Shown here piece by piece: positions 24,960 to 33,261 of a DNA stretch of 64,000 nucleotides. The stretch lies in the NCBI RefSeq assembly GCF_047324305.1, contig NZ_CP178740.1:2852001-2916000 (forward strand), in the 5' to 3' direction. The notes under the pieces were generated by a model that was given only the letters and a program-made list of their open reading frames with translations, did no database searches and was not told the DNA's origin. The stretch is from Acerihabitans sp047324305. GTDB taxonomy: Bacteria > Pseudomonadota > Gammaproteobacteria > Enterobacterales > Enterobacteriaceae. A program made the translations under genes and the position numbers. Numbering within the stretch: position 1 is the first letter of the stretch; each line of letters starts with the position of its first letter.

Positions 24960-25019
24960 ATGAAAATGAATGAATGTTTTCACGACGAGGTATGTAGACT
25001 GGCCGCCATGATGAAATGA
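24960..25019 (+). CDS. yrbN: Small protein YrbN upstream of deaD
   Basis: A 19-codon frame encodes MKMNECFHDEVCRLAAMMK. From memory the E. coli YrbN peptide is 26 aa and begins MKMTENFHDELCRLAAM, so position, start and core match closely while the C-terminus is shorter. Its TGA overlaps an ATG (ATGA) in the deaD frame at 25016, so it may act in translational coupling of deaD. Function is unknown. Confidence 0.75.
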   Translation: MKMNECFHDEVCRLAAMMK

Positions 25020-25030
25020 GGCACGTGTAC

Positions 25031-26959
25031 ATGTCTGAAGTTGAAACCAAAGCAGAAATTAATTTTGCCGATCTGGGGCTTTCCACCCCCATCCTGAACG
25101 CCCTGACCGACCTGGGTTATGAAAAACCATCGCCGATCCAGTTAGAATGTATTCCGCAGCTGCTCGCGGGACGCGACGTCTTGGGTATGGCGCAAACCGG
25201 GAGCGGCAAGACCGCCGCGTTTGCCCTGCCTTTATTACACAATATCAATGCCGAACTGGCTGTACCGCAGGTGCTGGTGCTGGCGCCGACCCGTGAGCTG
25301 GCTGTGCAGGTCGCGGAAGCGATTTCCGATTTTGCCAAGCACATGAAAGGCATTAACGTGGTGGCGCTGTACGGCGGCCAGCGTTATGACGTGCAGCTGC
25401 GCGCCCTGCGCCAGGGTCCGCAGGTGGTGGTGGGCACGCCCGGTCGTTTGCTCGACCATTTGAAACGCGGCACCCTCGACCTGTCCAAATTAAGCGGACT
25501 GGTGCTGGACGAAGCCGATGAAATGCTGCGCATGGGCTTTATCGAAGACGTCGAAACCATTATGGCGCAGATCCCGGCCAAGCATCAGACCGCCTTGTTC
25601 TCGGCCACCATGCCGGAAGCGATTCGCCGCATTACCCGTCGTTTTATGAACGACCCGCAGGAAGTGCGCATTCAATCAAGCGTCACCACCCGTCCGGACA
25701 TCAGCCAGAGCTACTGGACGGTGCAGGGCATGCGTAAGAATGAAGCGCTGGTCCGTTTCCTGGAAGCGGAAGACTTTGACGCCGCCATCATCTTCGTGCG
25801 CACCAAAAATGCCACGCTGGAAGTGGCGGAAGCGCTGGAGCACAGCGGCTACAACAGCGCGGCGCTGAACGGCGATATGAACCAGGCGTTGCGTGAGCAA
25901 ACGCTGGACCGCCTGAAGGACGGCCGCCTCGATATCCTGATTGCCACCGATGTAGCTGCGCGCGGCCTGGATGTTGATCGCATCAGCCTGGTCGTGAACT
26001 ACGATATCCCGATGGATTCTGAGTCCTACGTTCACCGTATCGGCCGTACCGGCCGTGCGGGCCGCGCCGGCCGTGCGTTGCTGTTTGTTGAAAACCGCGA
26101 ACGCCGCCTGCTGCGTAATATCGAACGCATCATGAAGCTGACCATTCCGGAAGTGGAAATCCCGACCGGTGACGTCCTGAGCCAGCGTCGCCTGGCTAAA
26201 TTCGCCGCCAAGGTCCAGGCCCAGTTGGAAAGCAGCGATTTGGATATGTACCGCGCGCTGCTGGCTAAATTACAGCCGGCGGAAGAGCTGGATATGGAAA
26301 CGCTGGCCGCCGCGTTGCTGAAAATGGCCCAGGGCGAACGCCCGCTGATCCTGCCGCCTGATCCGGTCATTAATCGTCGTCCGCGCAGCGAGTTCCGCGA
26401 TCGTGACGAACGTCGCCCTGAAGGCGCCGATCGCGGTGGCGAACGTCCGGCCCGCCGTGAACGTCGCGACGTTGGCGAAATGGATCTGTACCGCATTGAA
26501 GTGGGCCGTGATGACGGCGTTGAAGTACGTCATATCGTGGGCGCCATTGCCAACGAAGGCGATATCAGCAGCCGCTATATCGGCAATATCAAGCTGTTTG
26601 CTTCCCACTCCACCATTGAGCTGCCGAAAGGCATGCCGGGCGATATGCTGTCGCATTTCACCCGTACGCGCATCCTGAATAAACCGATGAACATGCAGTT
26701 TGTCGGCGAAGCAGTGGCCGCGCCGCGCGGTGAACGCCGTGGCGGCGGTGCCGGTGCCGGTGCGCCGCGTGGCGCCTTTGGCGGCGAACGTCGTGAAGGC
26801 GGCAACGGTGCTCCCGCCGGTCGTCGCAGCTTCAGCGGCAGCCGTGAAGGCGGCGCGCCGGCGGAACGTCGTTTCAGCGGCAGCCGTGACGGCCAGCGCG
26901 GGCCGCGTCGCGAAGGCGATGCCGCCGCCGCGCCGACCACGCGTCGCCGTGATGCATAA
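25031..26959 (+). CDS. deaD: Cold-shock DEAD-box RNA helicase DeaD/CsdA
   Basis: DeaD (642 aa) unwinds RNA in ribosome assembly and mRNA decay at low temperature. The Q motif, Walker A AQTGSGKT, the DEAD box in VLDEADEM, SAT and HRIGRTGRAGR motifs are all present. A dimerisation/RNA-binding domain follows, then a C-terminal tail (about 560-642) of Arg/Gly/Ala-rich repeats. The ATG at 25031 has TGAGG 9 bases upstream and gives MSEVETKAEINFADLGL. The ATG at 25016, overlapping the yrbN stop, would add five residues and cannot be excluded. Confidence 0.96.
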   Translation: MSEVETKAEINFADLGLSTPILNALTDLGYEKPSPIQLECIPQLLAGRDVLGMAQTGSGKTAAFALPLLHNINAELAVPQVLVLAPTRELAVQVAEAISDFAKHMKGINVVALYGGQRYDVQLRALRQGPQVVVGTPGRLLDHLKRGTLDLSKLSGLVLDEADEMLRMGFIEDVETIMAQIPAKHQTALFSATMPEAIRRITRRFMNDPQEVRIQSSVTTRPDISQSYWTVQGMRKNEALVRFLEAEDFDAAIIFVRTKNATLEVAEALEHSGYNSAALNGDMNQALREQTLDRLKDGRLDILIATDVAARGLDVDRISLVVNYDIPMDSESYVHRIGRTGRAGRAGRALLFVENRERRLLRNIERIMKLTIPEVEIPTGDVLSQRRLAKFAAKVQAQLESSDLDMYRALLAKLQPAEELDMETLAAALLKMAQGERPLILPPDPVINRRPRSEFRDRDERRPEGADRGGERPARRERRDVGEMDLYRIEVGRDDGVEVRHIVGAIANEGDISSRYIGNIKLFASHSTIELPKGMPGDMLSHFTRTRILNKPMNMQFVGEAVAAPRGERRGGGAGAGAPRGAFGGERREGGNGAPAGRRSFSGSREGGAPAERRFSGSRDGQRGPRREGDAAAAPTTRRRDA

Positions 26960-26971
26960 TCGCTGAATGAT

Positions 26972-26999
26972 AAAAAAACCCGCTGCGGCGGGTTTTTTT
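26972..26999. terminator. Bidirectional terminator between deaD and yhbW
   Basis: AAAAAAACCCGC / GCGGGTTTTTTT with a TGCG loop is symmetrical, so it serves both convergent genes. E. coli has mtr here; no trace of it is seen. Confidence 0.9.
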
Positions 27000-27054
27000 A
27001 TGGCGGAAGGCAACCCGGCTCGGGGGACAGGGTCAGGTGGGATTTAACAAGCGA

Positions 27055-28065
27055 TTACGCCGTCAGTGCCGACCGCGCCGCCATCGCCAGCTCAAACGAA
27101 CGCAGCCGGGCCTGGTGATCAAAAATCTGGCCGTTGATCATCAGCTCATCCGCGCCGGTTTTATCGATAATCGCCTGCAGCCCGGCGCGCACCTGATCGC
27201 GATCGCCCACCACCGACATGCGCAGCGCCTGTTCCACGCCATATTGCTCGCCTTGCGACCATAACGCGTCGAGGTCCTGCACCGGCGCCGGCAGCGGGCC
27301 GGGCCGGCCGCGGCGCAGGTTAATGAACTGCTGCTGCATGGAGGTAAACAGGAAACGCGCGTCGCGTTCGCTGTCGGCGGCCACCACATTGATGCACACC
27401 ATGGCGTAAGGCTGTTCGAGGGAGGCGGACGGTTTGAAATTCCGGCGGTAGAGATCCAATGCCTGCCACAACAGGTCCGGCGCGAAATGCGAGGCGAAGG
27501 CAAACGGCAGCCCCAATGCCGCCGCCAGCTGGGCGCTGTACAGACTGGAGCCCAGCAGCCAGATTGGCACATGCAATCCCTGTCCCGGCACGGCCTGCAC
27601 CGGCTGGCCCGGCTTCGCGTCGTCGAAATAGCCCAACAGCTCCTGCACGTCGCGCGGGAAATTATCCACCTCGCCGGCCAAATGGCGGCGCAGGGCAATC
27701 ATGGTACGCTGATCGGTGCCCGGGGCGCGTCCCAGGCCCAGATCGATACGTTTGGGGTAAAGGGTTGCCAGCGTGCCGAACTGTTCGGCAATCACCAACG
27801 GCGAATGGTTCGGCAGCATTACGCCGCCGGAGCCTATCCGCAGCGTCGTGGTGCCGCCGGCGATATAGCCCAGCAGCACCGCGGTGGCGGCACTGGCGAT
27901 ACCGGTCATATTGTGGTGCTCGGCCGCCCAGTAACGATGATAGCCCCAGGCTTCGGCGTGGCGGGCGAGATCAAGCGAGCATTCAAACGCCTGCCGGGGC
28001 GTGGAGCCCTGGGGTACCGGCGCCAGGTCGAGCAGCGAAAAAGCGATAGGTTGTTGTTTAATCAT
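27055..28065 (-). CDS. yhbW: Luciferase-like flavin monooxygenase YhbW
   Basis: This 336-aa protein belongs to the bacterial luciferase-like family of FMN-dependent monooxygenases with a TIM-barrel fold. It shows the typical RYWAAEHHNM and GSGGVMLPNHSPL motifs and matches YhbW along its length. The physiological substrate is unknown to me. I chose the ATG at 28065, which has a weak TGAG site upstream; a GTG at 28077 would add four residues. It is convergent with deaD and keeps its E. coli position next to the ubiquinone genes ubiV-ubiU. Confidence 0.93.
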   Translation of the reverse strand: MIKQQPIAFSLLDLAPVPQGSTPRQAFECSLDLARHAEAWGYHRYWAAEHHNMTGIASAATAVLLGYIAGGTTTLRIGSGGVMLPNHSPLVIAEQFGTLATLYPKRIDLGLGRAPGTDQRTMIALRRHLAGEVDNFPRDVQELLGYFDDAKPGQPVQAVPGQGLHVPIWLLGSSLYSAQLAAALGLPFAFASHFAPDLLWQALDLYRRNFKPSASLEQPYAMVCINVVAADSERDARFLFTSMQQQFINLRRGRPGPLPAPVQDLDALWSQGEQYGVEQALRMSVVGDRDQVRAGLQAIIDKTGADELMINGQIFDHQARLRSFELAMAARSALTA

Positions 28066-28210
28066 AAGTAAACTCACAGTCAGTCGTCGCCCATAGCTTT
28101 GCGGGCTAATGATAACTATGAGTATTACCCAATTTTCCGCTTTCCGATACTACTAATATTTGTAGGGTTATCGACCGCCGAATCCGCGGCGCACGCCTTG
28201 GGGACGCCCG

Positions 28211-29089
28211 CTACTCCACCAGTTCCAGCCCGGCGATACGCCGCCAGTAGCCGTTGCAGTCCCTGTCGCGCGTCAGCGCCAGGGGCTGCTGTCCCTGCTG
28301 GTTGGCCCTAAAACGCTCCAGCATGGCGAGGGTATCCATTCCCTGCGGCGACAGCCGAACCACATCCACCATACCTTGCATGGAGGTCTGTTCGTTAATC
28401 AGGTTATAGCAATAGCCGCTTTGGGTCTGGATGCCGTTGAGGACGAATACCCGCTGCTGTTCCTGCGACAAGACCTCGCGCCCCTGCGGATACTTAATGC
28501 AGCAGGTTTCACATTCGTCTTTCGGCCGGTTTTCCGAACGCGCGGTAAAACAGCGGGCGGAATAGGCCAGGGGAAGGTGGCCGTAGCTGAACAGTTCCAC
28601 TTCAAACCCGCCGCGAAAACCGAGCTCGTCGCATTGCGCCAGAATATTGCCCAGCCATTCCCTGGACAGCTCCACCGGCATACACCAGCGCACCATGCCC
28701 TGGCGGTGCAGGATGCGCAGGGTATAGGCGTTATAGCAATTCAAGGCGGGACCGGCGACAAACGGCAGCCGGTGTTCCGCCGCGAGGTGCGCCAGGCCGA
28801 TATCGTTCGCCTCCAGCAGAAACTCGCCGTTGTCCAGATAACGTTTCAGCTCGCTTAATTCCGATGGCGCCTGAATCAGCGCCAGCGTGGAAATCACCAC
28901 CTGCTTGCCGGCGGACGCCACCGCTTTGGCAAGCGACAGCCAATCGCCGGTTTTCATGGCGCGGCGTTTACTGCAAATGGTCTCGCCCAGATAAATGATA
29001 TCGGCGCTGCTGTCGCACGCCGCCTGGTAAAAGGCTTCGATATCCGTTTTCGGCCAGTAATAGAGTACCGGCCCCAATGCATATTTCAT
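28211..29089 (-). CDS. ubiV: Anaerobic ubiquinone hydroxylation protein UbiV
   Basis: UbiV (YhbV, 292 aa) works with UbiU in oxygen-independent ubiquinone synthesis and belongs to the peptidase U32 family. The U32 pattern is visible, with cysteine clusters (CETCCIKYPQG near residue 180, and CSKR near residue 39) suited to a 4Fe-4S cluster. The ATG at 29089 starts MKYALGPVLYYWPK; the frame is open upstream into ubiU. It starts 13 bases after the ubiU stop, forming a ubiUV operon. Confidence 0.96.
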   Translation of the reverse strand: MKYALGPVLYYWPKTDIEAFYQAACDSSADIIYLGETICSKRRAMKTGDWLSLAKAVASAGKQVVISTLALIQAPSELSELKRYLDNGEFLLEANDIGLAHLAAEHRLPFVAGPALNCYNAYTLRILHRQGMVRWCMPVELSREWLGNILAQCDELGFRGGFEVELFSYGHLPLAYSARCFTARSENRPKDECETCCIKYPQGREVLSQEQQRVFVLNGIQTQSGYCYNLINEQTSMQGMVDVVRLSPQGMDTLAMLERFRANQQGQQPLALTRDRDCNGYWRRIAGLELVE

Positions 29090-29102
29090 GTCGGGTCTCC
29101 TG

Positions 29103-30098
29103 TTACTGCCAGCGGCGATGATAGGCGCCAAGCGTGGTTTGCGTTCCTTCGGACACCGCGCCCAGCGCCTCGGTCCATGCGGGCAGCGGCGCAAAATCCT
29201 GGGGATTGGCGATACAGCTGTCGATAGCCTGGCGCCAGACCTTGGTCACCTGGCTGACGTAAGCGGGGCTGCGCTGCCGTCCTTCGATTTTCACCGAGGC
29301 GATATTGGCCGCCAGCAGTTCGGGAAGCAAAGACAGCGTATTGAGGCTGGTCGGCTCCTCCAGCGTATGATACTTCTGTCCGTCCACGTAATAGCGGCCT
29401 TTGCACAACGTCGGGTAGCCGGCGTTTTCGTCCGGGCCGTAGCTGTCGATAAGGACGTTGTTCAGACGCGATTCCATGGCGGAGCCGGTTTGCGTCCAGC
29501 GCACGAAACGCGCCGGTGAACAGGCGCCGACGGTATTGGGCGATTCGCCCGTCAGGTAGGAGGAGAGATAGCAGCGCCCCTCCGCCATGATGCACAGGCT
29601 GCCGAAGGCGAACACTTCCAGCGGTACCGGGCTGATAAGCGCCAGCTGTTTCACCTGATGCATCGACAGCACGCGCGGCAGCACCACCCGCGCCACGTCA
29701 AAATGCTGTTGGTAGAAGCGGATGGCCGCCTCGTTGGTGGCGGACGCCTGCACCGAGACATGGCGTTCAATCTGCGGATAACGCGCGGCGGCGTATTCCA
29801 GCATGGCGGGATCCGCCAGGATCAGCGCGTCCGCCCCCGCCTGGGCCGCCATATCCACGGCGCGTTGCCAGCGCGCGTAACCGTCAGGGTGGGCAAATGT
29901 ATTAATGGCGATATGCAGTTTTCGTCCGTGGCGATGCACGTACTCCTGCGCTTCCTGCAGACGTTTGTCGGTAAAATTCAGGCCGGCGAAATGGCGGGCG
30001 TTGGTATCGTCCTTCAGGCCGATATACACCGCGTCGGCGCCGTTATCGACGGCAGCCTTGAGGGCCGGAAGGTTCCCGGCGGGACAGAGCAGCTCCAT
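29103..30098 (-). CDS. ubiU: Anaerobic ubiquinone hydroxylation protein UbiU
   Basis: UbiU (YhbU, 331 aa, E. coli length) is the first gene of the ubiUV operon. The U32 signature is present: MELLCPAGNLPALKAAVDNGADAVYIGL at the start and a Cys-rich core with FGSLCIMAEGRCYLSSY near residue 170. With UbiV it forms the O2-independent hydroxylation complex. The ATG at 30098 matches the family; an ATG at 30164 is rejected. It is divergent from ubiT across about 290 bp. Confidence 0.96.
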   Translation of the reverse strand: MELLCPAGNLPALKAAVDNGADAVYIGLKDDTNARHFAGLNFTDKRLQEAQEYVHRHGRKLHIAINTFAHPDGYARWQRAVDMAAQAGADALILADPAMLEYAAARYPQIERHVSVQASATNEAAIRFYQQHFDVARVVLPRVLSMHQVKQLALISPVPLEVFAFGSLCIMAEGRCYLSSYLTGESPNTVGACSPARFVRWTQTGSAMESRLNNVLIDSYGPDENAGYPTLCKGRYYVDGQKYHTLEEPTSLNTLSLLPELLAANIASVKIEGRQRSPAYVSQVTKVWRQAIDSCIANPQDFAPLPAWTEALGAVSEGTQTTLGAYHRRWQ

Positions 30099-30390
30099 AA
30101 AGCTCCCGAATAGTGTGTTGGCATGGGCGCAGAGCGTGTCATGCCGTAAAGGATCATTAGCCAACGGGTTGTTTTAGCAGCAAATGATGCATAGTCGTTA
30201 TGGCAATTCTAAATAAGGTTGGCGCGGGAAAGATTGATTTGAGGCAGCTTATGGCGTAATGACAGCATTTAAAGCTGCGACGGCTATGCTTAAATAAGCA
30301 ATCTTTCTTTATGAATAATTGATGTAGACCCCGACTGGTTTTAACCACTGTGGCAAAATAGGCGCAGATTCGTTTAGAGGAGTAGAAACA

Positions 30391-30915
30391 GTGTTGGAAA
30401 AACTACGAGCACACTTGGTGCGCCGGGGGCCGTCGCTGTTGCGCTTGCCGATCACACTGACGCCGTTCGCGTTGCAGCGTCAGGTGTTGGAACAGGCGCT
30501 GCGCTGGCAGTTTCGCGCAGCGCTGGCCGAGGGTGAACTGGCTTTTCTGGAGGGGCGCTGGCTTAGGATCGAGGTCGAGGATATCGCGCTGGTATGGTAT
30601 ATGACCGTCGAAAATGAGCAACTGAAGGTCAGCCGCCAGGCGCGGGCCGATGTCAGCTTCAGCGGCAATGCCAACGATCTGATCCTTATCGCCGCCCGTA
30701 AGGAGGACCCCGACACGTTGTTTTTCCAGCGCCGGCTGCGCATCGAAGGCGATACCGAGCTTGGCCTGTACGTGAAAAATCTCATGGATTCGATTGATCT
30801 GGCCACCATGCCGCCCTTGCTGCGCGCGGCGCTGATGCAGATTGCCGCCTTTATTCAGGCCGGCTTGCAGGAGGGCGTGGATGCCGAGGGCATCCACGCA
30901 TCCCAGCCGTGCTGA
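30391..30915 (+). CDS. ubiT: SCP2-domain ubiquinone factor UbiT
   Basis: UbiT (YhbT, 174 aa) carries a sterol-carrier SCP2 fold that binds lipid ubiquinone intermediates for the anaerobic pathway. It begins with GTG at 30391, preceded by AGAGGAG eight bases away. The hydrophobic core repeats (WLRIEVEDIALVWYMTV) fit the SCP2 domain over residues 40-140. It is divergent from ubiUV, and its stop overlaps the yhbS start by seven bases. Confidence 0.94.
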   Translation: MLEKLRAHLVRRGPSLLRLPITLTPFALQRQVLEQALRWQFRAALAEGELAFLEGRWLRIEVEDIALVWYMTVENEQLKVSRQARADVSFSGNANDLILIAARKEDPDTLFFQRRLRIEGDTELGLYVKNLMDSIDLATMPPLLRAALMQIAAFIQAGLQEGVDAEGIHASQPC

Positions 30916-31418
30916 TACGCGTGGAAATACCGGTGGATGCGCCGGGAATCGACAGCCTGCTGCGGCGGGCCTTCGGGCGCGACGCCGAGGCGGAGCTGGT
31001 CCATCGCCTGCGTGAGGATGGGCTGCTGACCCTGGGTATCGTGGCCACGGACGACGAAGGCGGGGTTATCGGCTACGCGGCGTTCAGCCCGGTGTGGATT
31101 GGCGGCGAGGATTGTCAGTGGGTCGGCCTGGCGCCGCTGGCGGTGGAGGCCGCTTTCCGCCGCCAGGGCATCGCCCGGCAGCTGATCTATGAGGGGCTGG
31201 ACACCCTTAACGAGTTCGGTTATCGCGCCGTGGTGGTCCTGGGCGCGCCCGACTATTATTCGCGCTTCGGTTTCATTCCCGCCGCGCGTTCACAGCTGCA
31301 TTGCCGCTGGCCCGGCGCGGAAGCCGCCTTCCAGCTGTTTACCCTGGCGGAGGATGCGCTGGAGGGCGTCAGCGGCCGGGTGGAATACGCCGAGCCGTTT
31401 AATCAGCTGGCGCTTTGA
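30909..31418 (+). CDS. yhbS: GNAT-family N-acetyltransferase YhbS
   Basis: This 169-aa acetyltransferase shows the acetyl-CoA loop VEAAFRRQGIARQLI (Q/RxxGxA/G signature) near residue 80 and a C-terminal strand typical of YhbS. The start is a GTG at 30909 inside the end of ubiT, implying translational coupling. Its substrate is not known to me. The 3' end overlaps the convergent yhbQ by 20 bp. Confidence 0.93.
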   Translation: MLIRVEIPVDAPGIDSLLRRAFGRDAEAELVHRLREDGLLTLGIVATDDEGGVIGYAAFSPVWIGGEDCQWVGLAPLAVEAAFRRQGIARQLIYEGLDTLNEFGYRAVVVLGAPDYYSRFGFIPAARSQLHCRWPGAEAAFQLFTLAEDALEGVSGRVEYAEPFNQLAL

Positions 31419-31752
31419 CGGCCGGCTGCCCGCTATTTCCCGGATAGTCGCCGGTACGCCGTTGCGGCTGCAGGCTCGGCCAGATCGCCTCAAGCGTTGA
31501 AGCCTGGCTCGCGACCAGCCGCTCCTTTTGCGCCCGCGTCAGCTGCTTGATGCGATACTCCCATCGCAATGCCCCCCCCCGATCGCCGGCCGGGCAGTGG
31601 TAAACCAGAAGCAACGGACCTTTGCCGCGCAGGGCCTTGGCGCCGCTGCCGCGTTGGTGCTGCGCCAGCCGCCGGGCCACATCGGTGGTCACGCCGGTAT
31701 AGAGGGCGCCGCCGGCGGTGCGAATCAGGTAAATATGCCAGCAAGGGGTCAT
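31399..31752 (-). CDS. yhbQ: GIY-YIG nuclease-fold protein YhbQ
   Basis: This 117-aa protein is a stand-alone GIY-YIG domain of the UPF0213 family. The IYLI...ALYTGVT motif at residues 7-21 carries the two tyrosine-containing strands. RRLAQHQRG and the Glu in LRWEYRIKQLTR complete the catalytic pattern. A Pro/Gly-rich tail of about 20 residues follows. The E. coli homologue is linked to DNA-damage responses, but its exact role is unclear. Confidence 0.92.
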   Translation of the reverse strand: MTPCWHIYLIRTAGGALYTGVTTDVARRLAQHQRGSGAKALRGKGPLLLVYHCPAGDRGGALRWEYRIKQLTRAQKERLVASQASTLEAIWPSLQPQRRTGDYPGNSGQPAVKAPAD

Positions 31753-31994
31753 GGAATTGCGCCTTAAGCAGCCAAACGAAATCTAGTGGGAAATGGCCTC
31801 TTGGGCAAAGAGTCCATGGGTAATATTTCCAGAAACAGCTATGATGGTACCTACTTTAACCGTCAGGCGTAAAGGACGATATTAAGCCCTTAATACGCTG
31901 TGCAAGGTTTGCAAAAGTTGCGCATAATTAATTGGACATGTAAGAACGCGTGGCGATATGCTGGTTATAACCTTATAAAGGATAAGAGATTATC

Positions 31995-32468
31995 GTGCGA
32001 ACGGACGACCCCCTGAAAGCCATCGTAGCTTACCTGAAAAAGCAGCATGTTTTAACGCTTTGCACCGGCGACGCGCAGACCTTATGGTGCGCCAATTGCT
32101 TCTATGTGCTGAACGAACCCGATCTGTCGTTATATATGTTAACGGATCATACCACCCGCCACGGCATCCTGCTGGCGGAGAATCAACATGTCGCCGGCAC
32201 CATCAGCGATCAGACCGTTACCATCAGTCTTATCAAGGGCATACAGTATAGCGGCGAGGTTAATCAGATCACCGGCGACGCGGCCCAGACGGCGCGCAAG
32301 CAGTATACCGCGCGCTTCCCGCTGGCCAAGCTCGCGACCTCGCCCATATGGCGTTTGCGTCTGGATGAAATTAAGCTGACCAACAATAAGCTGGGGTTCG
32401 GCACCAAGCTGAGCTGGAAGCGCGAAGACGATGAAGCTGATACAGGCCTGGCCAGTCGCCAGGCCTGA
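31995..32468 (+). CDS. yhbP: UPF0306 family protein YhbP
   Basis: YhbP (157 aa) resembles the pyridoxamine-phosphate-oxidase-like split-barrel FMN-binding proteins. The start is GTG at 31995, 14 bases after an AAGGAT sequence. The motif CANCFYVLNEPDLSLYMLTD is typical. Function is unknown in the family as far as I know. It converges on yhbO, sharing a bidirectional terminator. Confidence 0.9.
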   Translation: MRTDDPLKAIVAYLKKQHVLTLCTGDAQTLWCANCFYVLNEPDLSLYMLTDHTTRHGILLAENQHVAGTISDQTVTISLIKGIQYSGEVNQITGDAAQTARKQYTARFPLAKLATSPIWRLRLDEIKLTNNKLGFGTKLSWKREDDEADTGLASRQA

Positions 32469-32469
32469 G

Positions 32470-32495
32470 ACCCCGGGCGGATGCCCTGGGTTATT
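32470..32495. terminator. Terminator between yhbP and yhbO
   Basis: ACCCCGGGC pairs with GCCCTGGGT with one C-T mismatch around the loop GGAT, followed by TATTTCTT. It overlaps the last codons of yhbO on the other strand. Confidence 0.6.
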
Positions 32496-33012
32496 TCTTA
32501 TTGAGAATACGCAGCGATTCCCGGTTAAACGCCGGTAAATCATCCGGTGTGCGGCTGGTTACCAGGGTATCGTTATCAATGACCACTTCTTTATCAAAAA
32601 AGTCGGCGCCGGCATTTTTTAAATCTACCGCCACCGCTTTTACCGTGGTCATTTTTTTACCGCGTACCGCATCGGCGCTTATCAGCAACTGCGGGCCATG
32701 GCAAATGGCGAAAATCGGTTTGCCGCTTTGCGCGAAGGCCCGCGTGAAATCAACAAAACGGTCGTCGCCGCGCAAGGAATCAGGCGAGTGGCCGCCGGGC
32801 AACAACAGGGCGTCGAATTGGTCCACATTGACCTCGTCGATGGACTTATCAATGGTCACCTTGGCCTCGCCGCGCTTGCCGGTGACGGTTTGGCCCGCTT
32901 TTTTATCGATGGTGATGACCTGGTGTCCGGCCTGCTGATAGGTCTGGGCCGGCGAGGTAAACTCCGCATCTTCGAATTCATCAGTAATTAAGACTGCGAT
33001 TTTTTTGCTCAT
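32491..33012 (-). CDS. yhbO: DJ-1/PfpI-family stress protein YhbO
   Basis: YhbO (173 aa) is a class I glutamine-amidotransferase-like protein reported to act as a glyoxalase/deglycase that protects against stress. The nucleophile is Cys104 in the elbow AICHG, with His105 next to it and Glu15 in place to hold the cysteine reactive. It is the last gene of the E. coli 71-72 min-type block; beyond it gene order changes to the 99-min region. Confidence 0.95.
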   Translation of the reverse strand: MSKKIAVLITDEFEDAEFTSPAQTYQQAGHQVITIDKKAGQTVTGKRGEAKVTIDKSIDEVNVDQFDALLLPGGHSPDSLRGDDRFVDFTRAFAQSGKPIFAICHGPQLLISADAVRGKKMTTVKAVAVDLKNAGADFFDKEVVIDNDTLVTSRTPDDLPAFNRESLRILNKK

Positions 33013-33261
33013 CCTGTCCTCCGTCAGATGAATAATGAACTGTCCTAAGCCTAGTGCCGGATTGGCCCGTCAGCAAGTTTGTTTATTAACTGTATATAAT
33101 ATAATCGGTTAGCGTTAATTGACGGCGGGATATTGGGGTAGGCGCGGGTGCGGGTTATTAAGATAATACTGAGGGATATTTTGCTGAAATATAAATGTCT
33201 CTCCCGGCGGCCTTATAAATAATGGCGGGCCGCGGCATTGAACGCGGCCCGGGCATTCATA

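Noticed and set aside
30234..30238. TTGAT half-site as a full FNR box for ubiUV/ubiT
   Set aside because: The second half (GGCAG) matches only two of five consensus bases, so it is not counted as a site.
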